Part shown: positions 55,552 to 64,000 of the stretch, piece by piece
Position numbering within the stretch: the stretch's first letter is position 1
Layout: each line of letters begins with the position of its first letter
NCBI RefSeq assembly: GCF_036850765.1
Contig: NC_089498.1
Location: 50,209,795-50,273,794 of the forward strand
Direction of reading: 5' to 3'
DNA: 64,000 bases
From: Saccopteryx bilineata
Taxonomy: Eukaryota; Chordata; Mammalia; Chiroptera; Emballonuridae
The notes under the pieces: model-generated
What the model was told of the DNA's origin: nothing
Seen by the model: only the letters and a program-made list of their open reading frames with translations
The model's database searches: none
Position numbers and translations under genes: made by a program

Positions 55552-56034
55552 ATGGAGCTGCCACCCTTGATGTGCATAGTAGAGGACTGGCTGCTGTCAT
55601 GGTTCCCCATGGCTGTCCTTTTGGGGACCGTAGGCTGGCTGACTTTTACAGCCATGCGTGAGGAAACTGAGAGCTCTGTGGAAGAGGCTGCCCGAGACCT
55701 CCAAACTGAGCAGTGGAAGGAGCTGGAGCAAACGCAGGAGAAACCGATGCTGACCCTGGAGCTGGAGGAAGCACTGGAGGAGGAGGCCGACCAGGTTTGC
55801 GAGATTCGCCTGGAAATGGAGCAGCTACTGGAGGAGGATTCACAGGTTCGTGAGTTGCAGCTTGCCCTGGATGTTGCAGAGAGCCAGCAGCCATGGGAGG
55901 CCAGGGCTGAGGCTGAGGCTGAAGCTGAGGCCGGGTCCGGAGCTGCAAGGTCTGTGGAGCAGAAGGCTGCGGCAGCCCGGGACTCGAGCCCGGCAGTGGG
56001 AGCTGGTGTTTTCAAGTTCCTCTTTGGAGGATGA
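55552..56034 (+). CDS. Small membrane-anchor plus coiled-coil protein of element II
   Basis: A 160-residue ORF starting at the first ATG after the primer site. Residues about 13-36 form a hydrophobic segment (LLSWFPMAVLLGTVGWLTF), a possible signal anchor. Residues about 40-115 are rich in Glu, Leu and Gln, with heptad spacing (ELEEALEEEADQVCEI, EMEQLLEEDSQVRELQ) and a diverged internal repeat. Then comes an (AE)n stretch (EAEAEAEAEAG) and the end VFKFLFGG. There is no zinc knuckle, protease or capsid motif. The same ORF in degraded form is in element I, so it belongs to the family, not to chance. Its function is unknown; coiled-coil Gag-like multimerisation is one guess. Confidence 0.6.
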   Translation: MELPPLMCIVEDWLLSWFPMAVLLGTVGWLTFTAMREETESSVEEAARDLQTEQWKELEQTQEKPMLTLELEEALEEEADQVCEIRLEMEQLLEEDSQVRELQLALDVAESQQPWEARAEAEAEAEAGSGAARSVEQKAAAARDSSPAVGAGVFKFLFGG

Positions 56035-56603
56035 GGAGAATCAGACTGGAGTTGTGATCTGCAGTCTCCAAAAGGTGAGAGCCCAGAAGTAAGGAGTTCT
56101 TACTATGCTCCTGGTGGGTCTGCGATTTTGGGGACATAGGATGGACGTTATCATGCTCTCCAGAGCCAAGATGGAAATGCTGACTGCCATTGCCACGTGC
56201 TCCTCTTTGGGACACTGTAAGACCTACCAGGATGGCAGGAATGAGGGGGGTGGCTGATGCCCCATGTGCGTGGACTGATTTCCTGGACTACGACCGGAAT
56301 GGGCATTGGCTCCTTTGTTGGATGGACTTACGGATTTTGGACAATGTGAAATACCCTGATGGGGGTGGGGGTGGCTTTGCTGAAAGCAATCCCCTGCCCC
56401 GGGAAGGTATTCCTGTGGCTAGAAAGAAGGCCGAGGATATTTTGAGCTTTGGGCAAAGTGCTCAGAGACTGGTGAAGTGTACATCTGTAATTGTTGAAAT
56501 TGTATAATTTTCCATGTTGTAATTTGTGTAATGTGCCTAATTTCCTTGCACAGGGATGCTGGTGGTATAGATTGTGGGTAGTAAAGTGAGCATAGGGGTG
56601 GAT
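56035..56603 (+). other. Element II 3' internal region, possible intron
   Basis: Noncoding. A splice-donor-like AAAG/GTGAGA lies at 56075 and an acceptor-like TTTCCTTGCACAG ends at 56553. A purine-rich tract, AGGGGTGGAT, precedes the 3' LTR. Confidence 0.5.
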
Positions 56604-57307
56604 TGTTGGGCAGATAAAATGTATTATGCTCACTTTTGTTAAAGATGACACTGCCCATGAGGAGGCCGTCGCCCAGGTGATATTAATGTGTGTTGGGGTG
56701 GGCTAAAGGTAGGCAGAATCCTTGTAGCCTGGGGCTTGGTTTTGGGATTAAGCCTTTCCCACCCTTTTTGCTGTGGGGTGGTACAATCCAATCATGCCTT
56801 AGAGAAGTGACTTTGTATTAGAGACTTCCCTATTTTGTATATTGGATTAAAGGTTTGGATTTCTACACTATAAAATGGGGACAAAACGGGAGCTTGCTCT
56901 CTTGGTTCCTGAGATTAGCATTAGAGGAGAGAGGAGAGCAGAGAAAGGCCACGTGGAGGAGGCCAGGAGAAGCAGCCAAGATGGCGGAGTGTTGAGTGAA
57001 AAGCCAGTTTGTGTAGAGTTTCTGCAGGGATAAGGAAGGAGATGGGGAACAGAGGTGAATAAGGCTGGTGAGCTAGAAACCTTTGATTCTAGAAAACTCG
57101 GATAAGTCAGTAGCTTTGTGAGCACTGAATGTGAGTGGGTTTTGGAGCCCAGTGTGTGTTTTTACTTGCCCGCCGGGTGCAAGCTAGAATTAAAGATGAC
57201 AGCCCATCAGTTTTTGGCTCCGTTGTTTCTTTACCGACTGTCCGAATCCAATGCGAACCTGCATGGGCTGGGCTGTAGTGACCCTGGCCTTGCCTACTGG
57301 CTTTACA
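56604..57307 (+). repeat. Element II 3' LTR
   Basis: TGTTGGGCAGATAAAATG to GGCTTTACA, uninterrupted, with ACACTATAAAATGGGG near 56866 and ATTAAAGATG near 57190. Confidence 0.9.
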
Positions 57308-58340
57308 GGCACATGCCCAGTAGAAGTCAAGAAGGCATAGGGGAAGGTGCTTCTACTATGAGGCACGCTCAGTAGGAACTATGATGATGACTATAACAGG
57401 TGGAGCCTAGCCTGGGAAAAGGACTGAATTACGTAAGTAACACAGAACCCTGGAGGATCTAGGAAATGGACTGGTTAGGGGGAGGATCCTATGCAAACTC
57501 AGGAAAGTTTGGGAAATTGATTGGTTAGTTTGAAGAAGCACCTGGTTCTTCCCTAGCCCTAGATAATCAGCCTAACAAAGGCAATTTCCCTTTCTCTCTC
57601 TTTCTCTCTTTCTCCATAACATGTATTTGCTTGTGCATTTTCTCTCCAATAGCAGCCATGCGGCCCTAGTAGCTAGAGTGTCAGCCACACAGACTCCAAA
57701 CGTGGGCCTGAGTGCAGTGACAGCCAGGGACAGACTATGCTAGCTGGATGAGGACAGACATGGTCTAAACTGGACAGAACCAATGGCACAGAATTTTTGG
57801 ACACTGGCCTTTCTCCTGGGCTTGAGAAGCCCTGATGAAGACAAGTCTGCACATTTTCCGTGGCAGGAGAGATAATGATGAGACATTGGGACCTGGGGGC
57901 AGCCTTGTATTTCCACTCAAATAAACCTTACCACCAAGCTTCAACCTCCCATGTGAGTCCCATGGAATGTTTTCCTTATGACTCCATGAAAGGACTCCAT
58001 TTCCCTTAGACTCACCAGGAATGGCAAAATGAGTTAAAAATGTGCCACCAAGTCTTTAAACTACCCAAGAATCCACACCCCAAAAATCAGATGTGAATTC
58101 CCATTTCACAGCTGTGTCTCTTATTATCTGCAACTAGTGGGTCTGAGCATCTTCTTTTAAATGCTATTATTAATGTTTTGCCCACATATACTTCTTTGCT
58201 ACTGTCACCTGACAGGAGTGCTCAAGTTGTCCTCAATGACCTTTGAGAATGAAACAGATGATTCTTGAGCCAGCAGTAAGACAGGATTATAAATCAGTGG
58301 ACTTAAGATGAAAGGCACATATTTGTTTTTGCAGTTTTAC
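57308..58340. other. Unassigned DNA; possible LTR remains at 57600-57950
   Basis: A pyrimidine tract (TTTCTCTCTCTTTCTC), then CACTCAAATAAACC near 57920, resemble an LTR end, but no second copy occurs in the window to confirm it. No coding signal. Confidence 0.4.
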
Positions 58341-58354
58341 TTTTTTTAATGAAG

Positions 58355-58560
58355 ATATTATCTTTTTTAAAAATATTTTATTTATTGATTTTACAGAAAA
58401 AGAAGAGGGGGAGTGAGAAGTAGCAAATCATAGTTGCTTCAGTTTAGTTGTTCACTTATTGCTTCCCATGTGTGCTTTGCTGGGCAAACCCAAGGTTTTG
58501 AATTGGTGACCTCAGCATTCCCAGTAAGTGTTCTATCCACTGAGCTGCCACAGGTCAGGC
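58355..58560 (-). mobile_element. Type B SINE, diverged
   Basis: Reverse copy with ATTTATTGATTTTACAGAAAA and CACAGGTCAGGC end. Confidence 0.85.
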
Positions 58561-58627
58561 AATAAAGATATTCTTAATTCTTTAAAAAGAAAGATTGTTA
58601 GTGTCATTATTAATAAAATAAAGTTAT

Positions 58628-58975
58628 GCCTGACCAGGCGGTGGCACAGTGGATAGAGCATCGAACTGGAATGCGGAAGGACCCAGGTTCAAGACCACGA
58701 GGTCACCAGCTTGAGCACGGGCTCATCTGGTTTGAGCAAAAGCTCACCAGCTTGGACCCAAGGTCGCTGGCTTGAGCAAGGGGTTACTCAGTCTGCTGAA
58801 GGCCCACAGTCAAAGCACATATGAGAAAGCAATCAATGAACAACTAAGGTGTCACAACGAAAAACTGATGATTTATGCTTCTCATCTCTCTCCGTTCCTG
58901 TCTGTCTGTCCCTATATATCCCTCTGTTTGACTCTCTCTCTCTCTGTAAAATAAATAAATAAAATAAAATAAAAT
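58628..58975 (+). mobile_element. Type A SINE
   Basis: Flanked by AATAAAGTTAT copies. Confidence 0.95.
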
Positions 58976-60090
58976 AAAGTTATTCAATATAATTATAAGC
59001 TTTAGAACTGAAAAGTGGCCCCGGGTCATCTAATCTAATGTTCCTCTTAATGCAGACATTGCCTCTCCAACATTCCAGGCAGTTATATGGCTATATAGCA
59101 CCACTCCAAAAAACACAAGAAGTCCAACTTTTATCTTTAAAACCAGGAATCAATTAGACCTCATAATCTTAAGGCTAAACAGTCCCAGAGCTAGCAGACT
59201 ACAGGCTACAGAGTACAAGGTTTCATTCCTGAACCCAAATCATAATACATGAGAAAATATCTAGCAAGCTCAGAAAGAAAAAAAAAGGTTGAAACTAAGC
59301 ACTTTAGGAGAAAATTTTAGAATAGATTTCACCAACTAAAACAGTCTTAAAAGTGAAATATGGCTAAACGAGGCAAGTAGATACTGAAATACTTGAAACT
59401 ATTAGTAGTTAAAGAAAAACATACAAATGAGAACTACAAAGATGCCCTAAAAGTCACGGGAAGAACCTCTTATCTGAAATAAGTACTTGATCAGAAGTTA
59501 TTAAGACGTTGACACCAGGAAACAGCTTTGAAATAAATGCTCTAAACGTTGTAGCTATTCTTCCCCAAAATAAAAACGTAAGAGTTTATTTTTCAATCTC
59601 TTATTAGAGTTTATAATTTATGGTACAGTCACTTTATTTTACAATGCCAGTGAAATGCTAAGGAAAAATATAGTTCTCCACACATTTAGAGAAGGAGATG
59701 AGTAGATCTCACCATTGCTGATGAACCAGAGAGGTGAGCGGTGCCTAATAAACTTAGTATCTCATTATGAATCTATTTTAAAATGGCCTTTTTGAGGCCT
59801 ACTTCAAATTAACAGAAGAAAATATATAATTTTGGCGCTAAAAGGCAAAAGAAGTCTTGCTTTTTCTATTTTTACACTATGATAACTAAAGCTGAGTTTG
59901 TGTAAAGTTTATCCAAAGCATTCTAATTTTATTTTAAAAATCTAACATAAGCATCAATCACTGTAAACTTGAAAGGAGTTTCTCACAGCCTTCTTAACCA
60001 ATGACCAGTGATCTCAAAAAAGAAAATTTAAGAGTTACAAAATGACTTTTACATTTTTAAAAAATGCTTAATGAGAGAACGAGTATAGTT
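58976..60090. other. Unique AT-rich DNA, no gene seen
   Basis: Nothing recognised. Confidence 0.5.
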
Positions 60091-60093
60091 CAC

Positions 60094-60545
60094 CTAGGTA
60101 AAGTTCACACATATTATCTTTTCTGTTTTTATCTCTTCTGATTCACTACTGGATACTTTTGTCTTCTTTTTTTTTTTTAAGACTTTATTCATTTTCGAGA
60201 GGAGAGAAGGAGGAGAGAGAGAGAGAGAGAAGAGGGGAGGAGCAGGAAGCATCAACTCCCATATGTGCCTTGACCAGGTTATCCCAGGGTTTTGAACCGG
60301 TGACCTCAACATTCCAGGTTGACACTTTATCCACTGCGCCACCATAGGTCAGGCACTACTGAATACTTTTGTTCTAAGTTTCACAGAGCCTGCTTTAAAA
60401 ATATCTCCATATCCAATTTCTTGAATTTTCTTTGCCTGTCTAAGTGATTCAGGTGCAGTTTCATTACCGTTTCCTGGAGAAGGTAAAGATAAGGTAGGCC
60501 CAGTCAAAAGAGTTTCTAAAAAAATAATTTGTTTTTGAAGAACAT
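60094..60545 (-). other. Candidate host exon, split by a SINE
   Basis: On the minus strand a good acceptor (ATTATTTTTTTAG) ends near 60531 and an open frame of ordinary protein composition follows ([20 protein letters not shown], then [14 protein letters not shown]). It runs into a type B SINE at 60354. Beyond the SINE, the same frame resumes as SESEEIKTEK and stops near 60094. I do not recognise the protein, and no clear donor was seen, so a terminal exon, a dead exon or chance all remain possible. Confidence 0.3.
60168..60354 (-). mobile_element. Type B SINE
   Basis: Target duplication ACTACTGGATACTTTTGTC (about 60146-60164) and ACTACTGAATACTTTTGTT (60355-60373). Confidence 0.95.
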
Positions 60546-60562
60546 CTAGCATTATAAAAATC

Positions 60563-61145
60563 ATGACATTCCCTTTTCATAGTGTTTACATTTTATACCT
60601 CCTAATTAAAAAAAGGCCAAATAAAATTAGTAAATCTTTAAAAAGTTTTAAAATAGTTAATACAGCATTTGGTCTAACCCAATCAACTCTTCCAGCTTCA
60701 TTCAGTAATCAACTTCTACCCCTTACCACATTGACACAGGTGATAGTCTTGAAACACAGGTACTTTTATGTTTTCAAGGCATTACAACTCCTTCCACCAA
60801 AAACGCTCTCTCCCCAACCCTTTCCTTCTTTGCTTGCAGAAATTTTATTACTCCAACAGAGCATATTAAATGTCGTCTCCTATGCAAAGCTTTCTCAGGT
60901 CCCCATCCTCAAACACAACCATTTTATATTGACAGCTATGACTCTTAGCTTAACCTCTATTATAGCACTTAGCAGTGTGAATTTAAATGAAATGGCTCAA
61001 ACTCTTGGTTTGACTAAGGAATGCATCAGAATCATGGGTTTATTACAGTTTTATGTAGAAAGGGAAAAGAAGAGCATTATGAAGCTCTCCATGCTTAGTG
61101 AAGAAATCCTGTGAGCATTTATACTTTTAAGAAAAGAGAGGTTAT
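60563..61145. other. Unique DNA with a chance-length ORF
   Basis: The plus-strand frame 60563-61114 (183 codons) has no motif, low-complexity Leu/Ser/Thr content and no upstream coding context. I treat it as noncoding. Confidence 0.5.
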
Positions 61146-61306
61146 GCCTTGGCTGGATAGCTTGATTGGTTAGAGCATCATCTGGAAGCTCAGAGGTTGC
61201 TGGTCCAATTTCTGGTCAGCACACATAAAGGAGCATATTCGTGCTCTTGGTCTCTCTCTCCCTCTCTTCCTTCCTTGCTCGCTAAAAATTAATAAATTTA
61301 AAAATT
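61146..61306 (+). mobile_element. Old VES-type SINE
   Basis: GCCTTGGCTGGATAGCTTGATTGG head and CT-rich tail, flanked by AAGAGAGGTTAT. Confidence 0.85.
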
Positions 61307-61487
61307 AAAGAGAGGTTATTATTTGAGTAACAAATATTATCATATAAGTTCATCAATCAGAATTACAGACTTATAGCAATTATAAGGTCCTTTTCAGAGG
61401 ATATAACAACACAATAAAATGTCCAGGTGTCTTAAAAGACTTTTCTGTTAAATAGAAGAAAATTTAGAATAACATTATATAATTTTG

Positions 61488-61626
61488 GCCCTGGCTGGGT
61501 CGCTCAGTGGATAGAGCATTGTCCCAGTGTCCCGAGGTCACAGGTTAGATCCTCAGTCAGGGCACATATGAGAAGCAACCAAAGAGGGCACAACTAAATG
61601 GAACAACTAAGTGGAACAAGTTGGTG

Positions 61627-61657
<31 letters not shown>

Positions 61658-61713
61658 TCCTGCCCTTCTCCCTTCCTCTCTTTCCCTCAAATCAATGGAA
61701 AAATTAAAATTAA
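61488..61713 (+). mobile_element. Old VES-type SINE
   Basis: GGCCCTGGCTGGGTCGCTCAGTGG head, CAGTCAGGGCACATATGAG, CT-rich tail. Confidence 0.85.
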
Positions 61714-62490
61714 AAAGATCATATAGTTTTTACATGCCTTTACATTGGATTAGAGAGTAGGAGTGATACTTTTATGAATGTCCTCAATTCTCTATCAGAA
61801 TTGGCTGTACAATATGGGATGATTTCTGCTCTCCTGCAGCTTAAGCAAATATTTTCTACTCTTTCTGAGCCTTAATATTGTCTAAACTTATACCCTCTAT
61901 CCCTAGCATAAAGAGGTTGTTTGAATGTTTAAGTATCTTCAGAGGTAGAACCAAAATATATCCTTCTCTGTCAGAGGGGAAAGAAAGTGTAATCTTCTAA
62001 CTGTTCATTAGTCAAGTCTCCAATGAATATATGATTCGTAAACATCAGTTCAAACACTGATCCGAAGTGAGTATCCAGCACATTTCTTGGAATAAGCTCA
62101 AATTAACTACAAACCTCAGGGAACAGAACTCAAGGAGATTTCCTCCTAACCCTATGTTTTCCTCTTCGTTGAGCAGGCTTCATCATGTTCGGTCTCTAAA
62201 TTAAAGAGTATACTAAAGACAAGATACTAGGCCCAAGATAGACTTGTTTATGCTAAGACTGCATCATCAGAGACTTAATTACAGTTTCGGCTCTCCTATA
62301 TATGGAGTCTTAAGCCAGCCAATCAGGAATTACCTGATCAGCATTAGTTACCAATCTGCCTGGTAAGCCCCTGCTAGTCCCTATGGGAAAGGTAACCTTG
62401 CAATAACCAATCTGCTTTTCTTTCCTAGTAGAACTCCCTTCTTTCTGATCCCTTCTGCTGATTAAAGTGCTTTGTTTTGGTTTCTTCCCC
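61714..62490. other. Unique DNA, no gene seen
   Basis: Contains CCAAT boxes near 62317 and a TATATATGG near 62298, so it could be an old LTR. Not assigned. Confidence 0.35.
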
Positions 62491-62494
62491 CTTT

Positions 62495-62565
62495 TTTATC
62501 GAACTTATTAGGGTGACACTGGTTAAAAAGTGCTTCACTTTGTACAGCTCTTCAGAACTCATTTC
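62495..62565 (-). mobile_element. Short L1 3' fragment
   Basis: TTATTAGGGTGACACTGGTTAA resembles the complement of an L1 3' end. Confidence 0.5.
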
Positions 62566-63045
62566 TATCTGCTAGACTGGGTGTGCTATACATGAATTTC
62601 TGTATAAAGTCTACAAGATCTTTAAAAATTATTCAGTTGAATTATTAAACAAGTATAAAGTAGCCAATACATTTATTCAAATTTCTTTATTCCTTTTCTA
62701 CTGCTCTCTTTCTTTGCTACCCATATATACCCACTGAGTTAAGAGGACTTGCTTGAGTCTAGTTTCTCTCAATTCAGTGTTACCAGTCTAGGGTAGCATT
62801 CTAAACCTAGGATCTCTCTTTTCATTCATTAGAACTTACTGATTTTTCTAGTTTCCCAGGGTTCAAGCTGACTAGCGGGTGCAGTAAATTGAGCTAATGC
62901 TGCTAATGGTCTGGTTAACATTTGCACTTGTACTGAGGTCCATTAAATGATTAATTTGAGACATACCAGAACCAGTAGAAACATTTTATATTGAGGTGGG
63001 GGAGCTCTCCTGGGATCCTTAAAATCTCAGCTTCCTAATCTATTC
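62566..63045. other. Unique DNA
   Basis: Nothing recognised. Confidence 0.5.
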
Positions 63046-63050
63046 TTTAT

Positions 63051-63226
63051 TTTTTTTTAAGATTTTACTTATTCATTATAGAGAGGGGAGAGAGAGAAAA
63101 AAGAGAGGAGGAGCAGGAAGTATCAACTCCCATATGTGCCTTGACCAGGCAAGCCCAGGGTTTCGAACCGGCAACCTCAGAGTTTCAAGGTTGATGCTTT
63201 ATCCACTGTGCCACCACAAGTCAGGC
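63051..63226 (-). mobile_element. Type B SINE
   Basis: Reverse copy, flanked by CCTAATCTATTCTTTA on both sides. Confidence 0.95.
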
Positions 63227-63903
63227 CCCTAATCTATTCTTTAGTCTGGATTTCCTTGAAATTTGCATCAACCGAAGGCCTGAAGAGGATCCTTCTTTCT
63301 GTTTCCTCAGAATTTCTTTTTTGGGCACTAGTAGCAATGATGGAGTCCTTGTAATCCATTCTCTACCACCACAGATACGTAAAACTTCCCAACGTAAATA
63401 GTCCAATGTAAGCCTGTGAAGAGCCTGGTTACCACAGATACTTACCAACAAAAACCCAGTCAGTATTCTATTACCAGCTCAAACAAATAATTTATAGGTG
63501 ACAGCCAATGCATGTTGGGTGGCAGAGAAAGAGAATTCATTCAGAACTTTCCTACTTCCATTTTAAGAACAACCTTGGGGGAAAAAAAAAAAAATGAAAC
63601 CTCAGTATTATGTACTTAAAAGTAAAAGGGAGGGGTGGTTCAGTCCTAAACTTTATCTCAGTCAGTCATACACAACAGTCCAGAAGAAGCCACGGTTCCT
63701 TAACTGATGTTTTAATCCTATCTTCCAAACCACACAAGGTCCACAGGGAGAAAGGCGTTAGGGAGTGGCTCTTAAATTCTGTTCAACATGTCCCTCAGCC
63801 CTTCAAGGGGTGTGGCTCCTTCAGTCTCTCAAGCCACCCATTCCTTTTGTACCCTTTCTCTCCTTTCTCCACTCTGCTTCACAGCCCTCAAACTCCTTTA
63901 ACC
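63227..63903. other. Unique DNA, no firm gene
   Basis: Frames of 76 codons (minus, 63221-63451) and 107 codons (plus, 63610-63933) have no recognised motif. Confidence 0.45.
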
Positions 63904-64000
63904 CAGTGGTTTTCAATCTATACTATGCACTAAAATCTCCTAAGGAGTTTTTCAGTTATGCTAAAACTTATGCCCAATCTCAGAGGGTCTGATTAGTTTG
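63904..64000 (+). mobile_element. Start of a MER5-like hAT, cut by window edge
   Basis: CAGTGGTTTTCAATCT is the usual terminal repeat of MER5/Charlie-type hAT fragments. Confidence 0.6.

Larger units (their letters stand above)
54115..57307 (+). mobile_element. Family S element II (LTR-internal-LTR)
   Basis: 5' LTR 54115-55513 (about 696 bp without its nested LTR), internal 55514-56603 (1,090 bp), 3' LTR 56604-57307. Flanks GAAGT and GGCAC do not match. It has no gag, pol or env and must use proteins of other elements. It is the best-preserved member of the family in the window. Confidence 0.85.

Noticed and set aside
55509..56015. 168-codon minus-strand frame opposite the element II ORF
   Set aside because: A Ser/Ala-rich shadow of the Glu-rich coiled-coil frame. 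The degraded copy in element I supports the plus frame only as the shared design.
54115..57307. Host gene interpretation of the coiled-coil ORF
   Set aside because: It lies between paired LTRs with primer site and purine tract, and a second copy sits in another element, so it belongs to the mobile element.
60563..61114. 183-codon open frame on the plus strand
   Set aside because: Long, but about one frame of this length is expected by chance in six frames of 64 kb. It has no motif, no splice context and resembles unique noncoding DNA.
1..64000. CRISPR arrays, operons, ribosome-binding sites, bacterial terminators
   Set aside because: The DNA is mammalian. The repeats are interspersed or simple-sequence, with no spaced palindromic array.

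Overview
The window is AT-rich mammalian intergenic or intronic DNA packed with transposable elements. I recognise no intact host protein-coding gene. Three tRNA-headed SINE types dominate. Type A is long and starts GCCTGACCAGGCGGTGG. Type B is short and starts GCCTGACCTGTGGTGGCGC. Type C starts GGCCCTGGCCGGTTGGCTC. Together with young hAT elements that carry perfect 8-bp target duplications, they point to a bat. The VES/Rhin-1 style of SINE makes a horseshoe-bat relative (Rhinolophidae or Hipposideridae) the best guess; this species call is inference.

The main content is endogenous retroviral (ERV) material in four groups, named here only for reference. Family S has LTRs of about 570-700 bp that begin TGTTGGGCA and end TTACA, a primer-binding site for tRNA-Ser, and 5-bp target duplications. 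It occurs about 16 times as single LTRs, several nested inside other family S LTRs, and as two LTR-internal-LTR elements (10.6-15 kb and 54.1-57.3 kb). The internal part has no recognisable gag, pol or env. The second element instead carries a 160-codon ORF for a hydrophobic segment followed by an acidic coiled coil. ERV-A (5.88-8.61 kb, minus) is a short provirus with a tRNA-Phe-like primer site and remnants of gag and protease. ERV-B (46.2-53.1 kb, minus) is a broken class I, gammaretrovirus-like provirus with gag, RNase H, integrase and env remnants. ERV-C (33.1-34.0 kb, minus, plus one LTR at 53.4 kb) has an exact 18-base tRNA-Phe primer site and looks as if it was moved as an RNA copy by LINE-1 machinery.

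Layout: 0-2.8 kb unique DNA, L1 end, MIR and SINEs; 2.8-17.2 kb a dense stack of family S LTRs and elements with ERV-A and an ERV-B solo LTR inside; 17.2-23 kb L1 fragments, a mariner-like element and a hAT; 23.2-25.5 kb three LTRs of a related subfamily; 25.5-41.5 kb mostly unique sequence with SINEs, a 5S rRNA pseudogene, ERV-C and a hAT inside an L2; 41.8-46.2 kb a broken processed copy of TRIP11 split by an L1; 46.2-53.1 kb ERV-B with family S LTRs and SINEs inserted in it; 53.4-57.3 kb an ERV-C LTR and the best-preserved family S element; 57.3-64 kb unique DNA, SINEs and one candidate host exon on the minus strand (60.1-60.56 kb).

The nested insertions give a relative history. The TRIP11 copy and ERV-B are older than the family S solo LTRs inside them, and many SINEs lie inside those LTRs. 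Coordinates with stated target duplications are exact to the base as read by eye; other boundaries are approximate.
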